Positions 1 through 6,434 of a stretch of 10,915 bases of DNA are shown piece after piece; the stretch's first letter is position 1, and each line of letters begins with the position of its first letter. Origin of the DNA: Actinomycetota bacterium (lineage in GTDB: Bacteria > Actinomycetota > Actinomycetes > Actinomycetales > Microbacteriaceae); NCBI GenBank assembly GCA_009703445.1, contig WLGA01000028.1, positions 1-10,915 of the forward strand. The letters run 5' to 3'. Both the position numbers and the translations under genes were made by a program. The notes beneath the pieces are model-generated. The model was not told the origin of the DNA. It made no database searches and saw nothing but the letters and a program-made list of their open reading frames with translations.

Positions 1-953
1 ATGTCTTCGGCCGCCAGAATCATGAGCCGTCTTGCGATAAACCGTGGATCCTCGCCACCTTCAATCATTCGTGCGAGATAGTGAATCGCAGCGTCCGCGT
101 CGGAACCGCGAACCGACTTTATGAAAGCCGAGATGATGTCGTAGTGCTGGTCGCCATCCTTGTCGTAGCGAAGCAGCGCACGATCTGCAGCCGCTTCGAT
201 GTCTGAAATCAAGATGGGAGTGGCTTTTTTAGCCTTGGCCGGCTTGGATGCCTTGCTGCTCTCGGCTCCGCGGGAGACAGCCGAAATGGCTGCGGACTCG
301 AGAATGGTTAGTGCCCTTCTGGCATCACCGAGTGACAGTCGCAGGATTTGCTCGGCCAGCTCCTCCCCTAGAGAAACCGAGCCGGATAATCCGCGAGGGT
401 CTTCGACAGCACGAGCTAACAAAGCACGGATGTCCTCATCCGACAGCGATTCGAGCGTCAACACAAGGGAGCGCGAGAGCAACGGGCTGATGACGGAGAA
501 AGACGGGTTCTCTGTTGTAGCCGCGATGAGCACAACCACTCCGGCCTCGACGCCTGGTAGAAGCGCATCTTGCTGTGCCTTGGAAAATCGATGAATTTCA
601 TCGAGGAATAAGACGGTGCTGACTCCATACAAGTCTTTGTCGTTGCGAGCCCGGTCTAGAACCTCGCGAACTTCCTTGACACCCGCGGTGATGGCGCTCA
701 GCTCGACAAACCTTCGGCCGCTGCTTCTTGCAACCACCTGTGCGAGTGTGGTTTTGCCGGTTCCCGGCGGGCCCCAAAGCAAAACTGATGCAGCGGAAAC
801 CTTGGAGCCCTGCTCTACGGGGGTTGCCAGTGCGATCAGCGGCGAGCCCGGCTTCAAGATGTGCTTTTGCCCAACCACCTCATCCAAGGATGATGGTCGC
901 ATGCGAGCGGCGAGCGGCGTGGTTGATGCAAAGACGCTCGGCTGATCAGACAT
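1..953 (-). CDS. rarA: Replication-associated recombination protein A (RarA/MgsA), 3' end cut by window edge
   Basis: This is an AAA+ ATPase of the RarA/MgsA/WRNIP1 family, which acts at stalled replication forks and is related to clamp-loader and RuvB ATPases. Reading the minus strand from ATG at 951-953 gives 317 open residues that run off the left edge; the family is usually about 430-450 residues, so the C-terminal tetramerisation part is missing only because the window ends. Visible motifs are Walker A GPPGTGKTT (61-69), Walker B LFLDEIH (115-121), sensor 1 AATTENP (144-150) and sensor 2 GDARRAL (209-215). A Lys/Ala-rich stretch (about 232-245) separates the ATPase core from the helical C-terminal region, where the family-typical YDIISAFIKSVRGSD lies at 270-284. 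The ATG has only a weak ribosome binding site. The gene diverges from the cyclophilin gene. RuvB was considered and rejected, because a complete ruvB lies elsewhere in the window and this protein has the RarA-specific ATTENPSF motif. Confidence 0.96.
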   Translation of the reverse strand, partial: MSDQPSVFASTTPLAARMRPSSLDEVVGQKHILKPGSPLIALATPVEQGSKVSAASVLLWGPPGTGKTTLAQVVARSSGRRFVELSAITAGVKEVREVLDRARNDKDLYGVSTVLFLDEIHRFSKAQQDALLPGVEAGVVVLIAATTENPSFSVISPLLSRSLVLTLESLSDEDIRALLARAVEDPRGLSGSVSLGEELAEQILRLSLGDARRALTILESAAISAVSRGAESSKASKPAKAKKATPILISDIEAAADRALLRYDKDGDQHYDIISAFIKSVRGSDADAAIHYLARMIEGGEDPRFIARRLMILAAED

Positions 954-973
954 GCTTTTAGGTTAGACGATGG

Positions 974-983
974 CTTGGCCAAG
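974..983. promoter_or_regulatory. 10-bp perfect palindrome in the divergent rarA/ppi gap
   Basis: CTTGGCCAAG is a perfect palindrome in the 82-base gap that must hold the promoters of both rarA and the cyclophilin gene. A palindrome here could be an operator, but ten bases may arise by chance and I recognise no regulator with this site. The call is inference from position only. Confidence 0.2.
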
Positions 984-1001
984 AACGTTTTCAGAAGCGC
1001 G

Positions 1002-1007
1002 TATATT
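1002..1007 (+). promoter_or_regulatory. Possible -10 box for the cyclophilin gene
   Basis: TATATT resembles the sigma-A -10 hexamer TATAAT and would put the transcript start about 23 bases before the ATG at 1036. No good -35 hexamer stands 16-18 bases upstream; the nearest, TTGGCC at 975-980, is 21 bases away. The gap is short and some promoter must be there, so this is only the best candidate. The cyclophilin ATG itself is backed by a ribosome binding site GAAGGG at 1025-1030, five bases upstream. Confidence 0.3.
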
Positions 1008-1035
1008 CGAAGAAGTTTGAAAGCGAAGGGCGATC

Positions 1036-1818
1036 ATGGCATCGAAGAAGAAGCAGCAAAACATCCACACGAGCTCGACTGCAAAGTTGGCTGACTACGA
1101 GGCAAAGCAGACCCAGGCAAAGGCTGCGATTGCGAGAAATAAGAACGACAACAAGCGAGCCATTTTCATTAGCATCGCCGCCCTAGCTGTCGCAGGTCTC
1201 CTGCAGCTTGCCTATTTCGGATTTGGTCCTGGTGCCACGACCGCTTCTCCTGCTGCTTCCCCATCTGCCTCTACGGCGGTCGAGAACTCAGCGTTAGTTC
1301 CGAAGCCCGGCGTGGCCCAGGGGCGCGTTTGGTCAGGTTCAATGGAGCTTTCGGGCTCGACACTAGATTTCCAACTCGATGGTAAATCTGCACCTCAAGC
1401 TACTGCGAACTTCATCACGCTAGCGAAGCAGGGTTTCTTCAAAGACCTAAAGTGCCACCGTTTGACCACCGCCGGCATATACGTGCTTCAGTGTGGTGAC
1501 CCGGTCGGCGATGGCACCGGCGGCCCGGGATACAACTGGGGTCCGATTGAAAACGCACCCTTGGATAACGTCTATAAGACCGGCGTTCTGGCAATGGCGC
1601 GCGTAGGGGGCGACGCTAGCAGCATGGGCAGCCAGTTCTTCATCGTCTATCAGGATTCGATGATTCCATCAGACGCAGTTGGCGGTTACACCGTGTTTGG
1701 AAAGATCACCGGCGGCCTTGATGCTGTGCAGAAAATCGCTGCTGCGGGTGTTGACGGCGGAGCTTCGGATGGAAAGCCGGCACTTGAAGCCAAGCTCGGC
1801 GCAATCAGCCTAAAATAG
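1036..1818 (+). CDS. Membrane-anchored cyclophilin-type peptidyl-prolyl cis-trans isomerase
   Basis: This is a cyclophilin-family enzyme (260 residues) that catalyses cis-trans isomerisation of peptide bonds before proline. Residues 1-41 are polar and rich in Lys, Gln and Asn. One hydrophobic segment (about 42-63) has no signal-peptidase site, and a Pro/Ala/Ser/Thr linker follows (66-82). The positive-inside rule then predicts a cytoplasmic N-terminus and an extracytoplasmic catalytic domain (about 95-259). Family motifs are CHRL with the catalytic Arg142, LQCGDP (151-156), GTGGPGY (160-166) and GSQFFI (198-203). The loop after Arg142 is longer than in human CypA, and the tryptophan that confers cyclosporin sensitivity is not visible. 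Both features agree with the actinobacterial PpiB group (M. tuberculosis Rv2582 type), which likewise lies next to rel. It probably helps fold proteins exported by the nearby Sec genes; that role is inferred. It is probably co-transcribed with the DUF349 gene 43 bases downstream. The family is certain, the substrate unknown. Confidence 0.94.
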   Translation: MASKKKQQNIHTSSTAKLADYEAKQTQAKAAIARNKNDNKRAIFISIAALAVAGLLQLAYFGFGPGATTASPAASPSASTAVENSALVPKPGVAQGRVWSGSMELSGSTLDFQLDGKSAPQATANFITLAKQGFFKDLKCHRLTTAGIYVLQCGDPVGDGTGGPGYNWGPIENAPLDNVYKTGVLAMARVGGDASSMGSQFFIVYQDSMIPSDAVGGYTVFGKITGGLDAVQKIAAAGVDGGASDGKPALEAKLGAISLK

Positions 1819-1823
1819 TCCTT

Positions 1824-1840
1824 GTCCAATGGTGTTGGAC
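1824..1840 (+). other. Small hairpin between the cyclophilin and DUF349 genes
   Basis: GTCCAA at 1824-1829 pairs perfectly with TTGGAC at 1835-1840 around the loop TGGTG, and a T-G wobble can extend the stem by one pair. No T-run follows, so it does not look like a standard terminator. It ends ten bases before the ribosome binding site of the DUF349 gene, where it could affect mRNA processing or stability, or translation. At six base pairs it is short, and a chance origin is quite possible. Confidence 0.35.
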
Positions 1841-1850
1841 GTCAAACCTC

Positions 1851-1855
1851 AGGAG
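1851..1855 (+). promoter_or_regulatory. Ribosome binding site that decides the DUF349 start
   Basis: AGGAG lies six bases before the GTG at 1862 and is the best Shine-Dalgarno match near the start of this gene. The alternative in-frame ATG at 1829 has no such site before it and lies inside a hairpin, so translation most likely begins at the GTG. Confidence 0.75.
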
Positions 1856-1861
1856 CTAGAA

Positions 1862-3097
1862 GTGTCAACCTCTAAGAACACATTCGGTCGCGTAGACGCC
1901 GAGAACAACGTATTCGTTACCGTCGCCGGTGTTGAGCGACAGGTTGGTCAGTATCCTGGCGTTCCTGCCGCCGATGCACTTGCCTATTTCGAGCGCAAGT
2001 TCGCCGATCTAGAGGCTCAGGTTCGCATCCTCGAGCAGCGCGTTGCGAACAAGGTTGATTCATCGGGTTTGAAAAAGGTTGCCGCAAAACTAACTGAGGA
2101 CTTGGCCGAACCAGCAGCCGTAGGCGACATCGCCGACCTCCGCCGCCGTGTATCAAACCTGGATGCGAAGATCGCCGCTCTAGTTTCTGAGAAGCAAGAG
2201 GCGTCTAAGGGTGAAACCACCGAAGCTCTTGCGAAGCGCGAAGCAATCGCTGTGAAGGCTGAAGCTATTGCGAACCAGGATGCTGCGAAGACCCAGTGGA
2301 AGAACTCTGGCGTCGAAATGACCAAGTTGTTTGAAGAGTGGCAAGCACTTCAGAAGTCAGGACCAAAGGTTCCAAAGTCTGAGGCGGATGCCATTTGGAA
2401 GCGATTCTCAACTGCCCGCACTCGTTTTGAGGCTGCCAAGCGTCAGTATTTCGCTGGCCTGGACGCATCAACCAAGTCAGCAAAGGCTGCCAAGGTTGCA
2501 ATCGTTGAGCGCGCAGAGGCTCTTGTGGCCAAGGGCAGCGATGCAGTAGTCGACTACCGCAAGCTACTCGATGAGTGGAAGGCCTCTGGCCGCACCCCTG
2601 GCAAGCAGGATGACACTCTCTGGAACCGTTTCAAGGCCGCAGGTGACGCTATTTATGCCGCAAAGGCTGAGGTTGTCGCAGTCGAGAACGTAGAGTTCAC
2701 CGCGAACCTGGCAGCGAAACTTGAACTGCTTAAGGAAGCAGCCAAAATCGACGCCACTAAGGACCTCGAAGGTGCGAAGAAGGCTCTTGCTGCGATTCAG
2801 CAAAAGTGGGAGAAGGCCGGCAAGGTTCCTCGTGAGAAGCTGCGCGAGACCGAAGACAAGCTGCGTGCAATCGAAGCCAAGGTGCGCGAAGTTGAAGCTG
2901 AACACTGGCGCAAGACCGACCCTGCTGCACAGGCACGTTCGAACGACGTTATTGCTCAGCTAGAGGCATCAATCGTGAAGCTAGAGGCCGAGCTTGAGGC
3001 TGCTAAGGCCAAGAAGGACAAGAAGAAGACCGATGACGCAACCGAAGCTTTGAAGGCCCGCAAGGCTTGGCTAGAGGTTGTAAAGGCTGCTTCATAG
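1862..3097 (+). CDS. DUF349 domain-containing coiled-coil protein
   Basis: This is a 411-residue, highly helical and charged protein of the DUF349 family, common in Actinobacteria and of unsettled biochemical function. The GTG start is chosen because AGGAG lies six bases upstream and the product then begins at the conserved FGRVD region (residues 8-12). A short N-terminal module (8-40, FGRVDAENNVFV to GQYPG) is followed by helices rich in Ala, Lys and Glu. Three DUF349-type repeats are visible at about 146-201, 232-271 and 308-360, with recurring W-x-x-x-G-x-x-P and later Trp/Arg positions such as EEWQALQKSG, DEWKASGRTPG and QKWEKAGKVP. The C-terminus (about 363-411) is a Lys/Glu/Ala coiled coil. 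No signal peptide or membrane segment is seen, so it should be cytoplasmic. It is probably the second gene of an operon with the cyclophilin, and it ends just before a terminator. The family call is firm; I propose no function. Confidence 0.9.
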   Translation: MSTSKNTFGRVDAENNVFVTVAGVERQVGQYPGVPAADALAYFERKFADLEAQVRILEQRVANKVDSSGLKKVAAKLTEDLAEPAAVGDIADLRRRVSNLDAKIAALVSEKQEASKGETTEALAKREAIAVKAEAIANQDAAKTQWKNSGVEMTKLFEEWQALQKSGPKVPKSEADAIWKRFSTARTRFEAAKRQYFAGLDASTKSAKAAKVAIVERAEALVAKGSDAVVDYRKLLDEWKASGRTPGKQDDTLWNRFKAAGDAIYAAKAEVVAVENVEFTANLAAKLELLKEAAKIDATKDLEGAKKALAAIQQKWEKAGKVPREKLRETEDKLRAIEAKVREVEAEHWRKTDPAAQARSNDVIAQLEASIVKLEAELEAAKAKKDKKKTDDATEALKARKAWLEVVKAAS

Positions 3098-3115
3098 TCT
3101 TCACTAAGAATTGAG

Positions 3116-3149
3116 AAAGTCCCCAGCGTAAGCCGGGGACTTTTTCTTT
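3116..3149 (+). terminator. Rho-independent terminator after the DUF349 gene, possibly bidirectional
   Basis: AAAGTCCCC (3116-3124) pairs perfectly with GGGGACTTT (3135-3143), giving a nine-pair stem, and TTCTTT follows. Inside the loop, GC-GTAA-GC can form two further pairs capped by a GNRA-type tetraloop. The element lies 18 bases after the DUF349 stop and 18 bases beyond the end of the convergent rel gene. Read on the minus strand, the same stem is followed by CTCAATTCTT, a poorer U-tract, so it may also end rel transcripts, though less efficiently. Confidence 0.9.
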
Positions 3150-3167
3150 AGCCGAGATCGCTGCTGT

Positions 3168-5417
3168 CTAAACGTTGCTGACACGATAGACGTCGTAAAC
3201 CGCTTCAATTCTTCGCACGGCATTCAAGAGGTGTTCCAGCACGCCGGCATCTCCCATTTCAAAGACGAAGCGGCTCAGAGCCACTCGATCCGAGCGGGTG
3301 GATACTGATGCCGAAAGAATGTTTACGTGGTGCTCGGAAAGCACTCGGGTTACGTCTGAGAGCAAGCCTGAACGGTCAAGGGCCTCAATCTGAATCTGAA
3401 CGAGGAACAGACTCTTTGTAGTCGGCGCCCAGCTCACATCCATGATGCGCTCTGGCTGCAGCATTAGCTCGCCGACGTTTTTGCAGTCAGTTCTGTGTAC
3501 GGATACACCCGATCCGCGAGTCACGAAGCCCACAATCGGATCGCCTGGAACCGGGGTGCAGCAACGGGCCAATTTAGCCATCACGTCTGCATCACCCTTG
3601 ACCAGGACGCCAGAGTCATTCGAGCGAAGACGGTTTACGCTGCGAGATTGCTGAGGCAACTCGAAGGGGGTGTCTTCGTTGTCTTCCTCGACATTGATCG
3701 CAGCTGCTAGCTTCTCGACTACCGATTGTGCCGAGATGTGGTTGTCACCGATGGCTGCGTATAGCCCTGACACATCAGGGAACCGCAACTCCCCCGCGAG
3801 CTTCACCAATACGTCGGCCGACATCAGGCGCTGCAGCGGCAGGTTCTGCTTGCGCATTGCCTTGGCGAGCATTTCCTTGCCCTGCTCGGTCGATTCTTCC
3901 TTGCGCTCTTCAGCGAACCACTGCTTGATCTTTGCTCGAGCGCGAGGTGAGGCCACGAAAGCCAACCAGTCCTTTGACGGCGAAGCCTCTTGAGACTTTG
4001 AGGTAAAGATTTCAACGACGTCGCCCGACTGGAGCTTGCTTTCAAGCGGCACGAGTCGGCCGTTTACCTTGGCGCCCATGGTGCGGTGGCCAACCTCGGT
4101 GTGCACTGCATATGCGAAGTCAACCGGAGTGGCTCCACCGCTTAGGCCGATAACCTTGCCCTTTGGGGTGAATACATAAACTTCCTTCGCGCCAATTTCA
4201 AAGCGAAGTGAGTCGAGGAACTCGGTCGGGTCTTGAGTCTCGGCCTGCCAGTCGGTTAGGTGCTTTAGCCAGGCTAGATCCTCTTCGCGAGTCTCCGAGT
4301 TTTTGCCAACCTGCTCTTTGTACTTCCAGTGTGCGGCCACACCATACTCGGCACGCTGGTGCATCTCAAAGGTGCGGATTTGGATTTCGACCGGACGACC
4401 CTGCGGCCCCATAACGGTCGTGTGCAGCGACTGATACAGGTTGAACTTAGGCATTGCAATGTAATCCTTGAAACGCCCTGGCACCGGATTCCACCGAGCA
4501 TGGATAGAACCCAGCACTGCGTAGCAATCCTTAACTTCCTGAACTAAGACTCGAATGCCAACCAGGTCGTAAATGTCGTCGAACTCGCGACCTCGAACAA
4601 CCATCTTTTGGTAGATGCTGTAGTACTGCTTAGGCCGGCCGGCTACCTTGCCCTTGATTTTGTTGTCACGAAGATCCTCTTCGATTGAACCAATCACGCT
4701 CTCGATGAACTCTGCGCGCTTAGGCGTGCGCTGTGTAACAAGATTGACTATCTCTTCGTAGACCTTCGGGTATAGCACCGAGAACGAGATGTCCTCTAGC
4801 TCCCACTTGATTGTGTTGATACCCAGGCGGTGAGCCAGCGGTGCGTAGATTTCGAGCGTCTCTTGCGCCTTGCGCTTCGCGCTCTCCTCTGGAACAAAAG
4901 CCCAGGTGCGCGCGTTGTGAAGTCGGTCGGCAAGTTTGATGACCAGAACACGGATGTCCTTAGACATCGCGACAACCATTTTTCGAACCGTCTCGGCCTG
5001 CGCGTTGTCGCCAAACTTAACCTTGTCGAGTTTGGTAACACCATCCACGAGCATGGCAACCTCGTCACCGAAGTCGGCTTTCAGTTGGTCAAGGCTGTAA
5101 TCGGTGTCTTCGACAGTGTCGTGGAGCAATGCTGCAGCAAGGGTTACTGGGCCGATTCCGAGCTCCGCAAGAATTCGGGTTACCTCTAGCGGGTGGGTGA
5201 TGTATGGCTCGCCAGACTTGCGGACCTGAGGTCGGTGCGCCAGCTCGGCGACGACAAACGCTCGCTCGATGATCGAAAGATCGGCCTTCGGATGATTCAG
5301 CTTTGCCAGGCGGAGAATCTCGTTTAGTTCTAAAGCGTAAGGTCCCGAGCGCGTGAAAAGCCTAGGCAGCTTGTTCCTCAGAACACTAATGCTGCTGGTG
5401 GGCGTTACATCACTCAA
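3168..5417 (-). CDS. rel: Bifunctional (p)ppGpp synthetase/hydrolase, RelA/SpoT family (Rel)
   Basis: Rel makes the stringent-response alarmone (p)ppGpp from ATP and GDP/GTP, and also hydrolyses it. Numbering the 749-residue form, the HD hydrolase domain has His75, HDTVED (99-104) and DRLHNART (164-171). The synthetase domain has RPKQYYSIYQK (261-271), RFKD (315-318), YQSLHTT (328-334) and EIQIRT (344-349). RFKD is the signature of bifunctional Rel rather than synthetase-only RelA. A TGS domain (about 411-473) and a zinc-finger domain with Cys619, Cys620, His641 and Cys645 follow, then a C-terminal ACT domain (about 669-747). All key residues are present, so both activities are expected. The frame has no ATG or GTG start between the secF stop and the conserved region. 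TTG at 5415-5417 is preferred: it follows AGAGGA and gives a MSDVTPTSS N-terminus. TTG at 5454-5456 would add 13 residues but has no ribosome binding site. Rel is last in the yajC-secD-secF-rel group and is probably expressed with it. Confidence 0.96.
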   Translation of the reverse strand: MSDVTPTSSISVLRNKLPRLFTRSGPYALELNEILRLAKLNHPKADLSIIERAFVVAELAHRPQVRKSGEPYITHPLEVTRILAELGIGPVTLAAALLHDTVEDTDYSLDQLKADFGDEVAMLVDGVTKLDKVKFGDNAQAETVRKMVVAMSKDIRVLVIKLADRLHNARTWAFVPEESAKRKAQETLEIYAPLAHRLGINTIKWELEDISFSVLYPKVYEEIVNLVTQRTPKRAEFIESVIGSIEEDLRDNKIKGKVAGRPKQYYSIYQKMVVRGREFDDIYDLVGIRVLVQEVKDCYAVLGSIHARWNPVPGRFKDYIAMPKFNLYQSLHTTVMGPQGRPVEIQIRTFEMHQRAEYGVAAHWKYKEQVGKNSETREEDLAWLKHLTDWQAETQDPTEFLDSLRFEIGAKEVYVFTPKGKVIGLSGGATPVDFAYAVHTEVGHRTMGAKVNGRLVPLESKLQSGDVVEIFTSKSQEASPSKDWLAFVASPRARAKIKQWFAEERKEESTEQGKEMLAKAMRKQNLPLQRLMSADVLVKLAGELRFPDVSGLYAAIGDNHISAQSVVEKLAAAINVEEDNEDTPFELPQQSRSVNRLRSNDSGVLVKGDADVMAKLARCCTPVPGDPIVGFVTRGSGVSVHRTDCKNVGELMLQPERIMDVSWAPTTKSLFLVQIQIEALDRSGLLSDVTRVLSEHHVNILSASVSTRSDRVALSRFVFEMGDAGVLEHLLNAVRRIEAVYDVYRVSNV

Positions 5418-5427
5418 GTCGGGCCAA

Positions 5428-5433
5428 TCCTCT
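5428..5433 (-). promoter_or_regulatory. Likely ribosome binding site for rel
   Basis: On the minus strand this reads AGAGGA, the same core found before the TTG start of secD. It stands ten bases before the TTG at 5415-5417, which is slightly long but usable. It is the only Shine-Dalgarno-like sequence near any possible rel start, and so decides in favour of the shorter protein. Confidence 0.5.
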
Positions 5434-5462
5434 ACTGCTAGACCAGCCAACCCCAATCGGGA

Positions 5463-6434
5463 TTAAGCGTTGGCCAGAACCTTCTTCTCAGCCTTGCGGT
5501 ACTTCGCTTCTCCCTCACGCAGGTGCGAGTAGGCAGGAGCCGCGATGAACAAAGTTGAGTAGGTTCCAACGATAATACCGATGAACAACGCTAGCGCGAT
5601 GTCACGAAGGGTGCCGGCACCCAGAAGCGTTGCTCCGATGAAGAGAATCGCTGCAACTGGAAGAACGGCAACAATCGAGGTGTTCACCGAGCGAACCAAG
5701 GTCTGGTTGATCGCTAGGTTGACCTGCTGCTTGAAAGTCGTGCTCTCGCTGAACTCAACTTCAAAGGTGTTCTCGCGAATCTTGTCGAACACAACCACGG
5801 TGTCGTAGAGCGAGTAACCGAGAATGGTCAAGAATCCGATAACCGCAGCCGGGGTCACTTCGAAGCCAAGAGCTCCGTAAACACCAGCGGTGATGATCAA
5901 GTCGTGCATCAGGGCAATGACTGCAGCAAACGACATCTTTAGGGTTCGGAAGTAAAGGGCCATCAGAATTGCTGCCAGGATGACGAACACAATCAGACCG
6001 TTCAAGGCCTTGCCAGTTACGTCAGCACCCCAGTTGGCTCCGATGTAGGAGCTTGCTACTGATGAGCTTTCAACCTTGTATGCGTTGGCTAGAGCGATTC
6101 GCACGTCCTCTGAAACGAGGTCGGTTAGCTGCTTTGTTTGCACGCGAATGCTGTCGGTTCCGACGTTGGTGACTAGAGGCTCGGTGTCAGGGACAACCGA
6201 GTGAACCGCGTCAACGGCTACCTGCTGTGACTGGCTAGACACTCCGGCGACGCGGAACTCTGAACCGCCACGGAACTCGATACCGAAGTTATAACCACCG
6301 CGAAGGATAGGAAGCACAATCGCAAGGATGACCATTAGACCCGCGATGGCATACCAAACCTTGCGGCGGCCAACGAAGTCGAACGAACGAGCACCCGTGT
6401 AAAGGTCGTTACCTAGATCACTGAACTTAGACAT
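5463..6434 (-). CDS. secF: Protein translocase subunit SecF
   Basis: SecF pairs with SecD in the inner-membrane SecDF complex, which uses the proton motive force to help pull proteins out through SecYEG. The protein has 323 residues, a normal length. Its first membrane segment is at about 26-44, followed by the family motif FGIEFRGGSEF (50-60) and an extracytoplasmic domain to about residue 138. Five more membrane segments follow, at roughly 141-161, 167-187, 194-215, 250-271 and 276-298. The conserved LMHDLIITAGVYG (175-187) and GYSLYDTVVVFDKIREN (206-222) in the membrane half are typical of SecF. The C-terminus is short and basic. The ATG overlaps the secD stop by one base (TAATG), which indicates translational coupling and balanced synthesis of the two subunits. 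rel follows 45 bases after the stop. Confidence is very high. Confidence 0.98.
   Translation of the reverse strand: MSKFSDLGNDLYTGARSFDFVGRRKVWYAIAGLMVILAIVLPILRGGYNFGIEFRGGSEFRVAGVSSQSQQVAVDAVHSVVPDTEPLVTNVGTDSIRVQTKQLTDLVSEDVRIALANAYKVESSSVASSYIGANWGADVTGKALNGLIVFVILAAILMALYFRTLKMSFAAVIALMHDLIITAGVYGALGFEVTPAAVIGFLTILGYSLYDTVVVFDKIRENTFEVEFSESTTFKQQVNLAINQTLVRSVNTSIVAVLPVAAILFIGATLLGAGTLRDIALALFIGIIVGTYSTLFIAAPAYSHLREGEAKYRKAEKKVLANA

Noticed and set aside
199..961. Several plus-strand open frames opposite rarA (for example 199-594 and 616-945)
   Set aside because: They are antisense to a clear rarA reading frame with intact AAA+ motifs, have no recognisable domains, and show the Ser/Arg/Pro bias of shadow frames.
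1007..1020. LexA/SOS-box-like TCGAA-GAAG-TTTGA before the cyclophilin gene
   Set aside because: The actinobacterial box is a 16-base TCGAAC-N4-GTTCGA. This one is 14 bases, with the flanking C and G missing and a mismatch in one arm.
4208..5189. Plus-strand open frames opposite rel (for example 4208-4414 and 4830-5189)
   Set aside because: They overlap conserved HD and synthetase motifs of rel on the other strand and have no ribosome binding site or domain signal.
5418..5456. 13-residue longer rel N-terminus from TTG at 5454-5456
   Set aside because: No ribosome binding site precedes it, and the extra residues (MGLAGLAVEDWPD) do not resemble Rel N-termini that I know. Not fully excluded.
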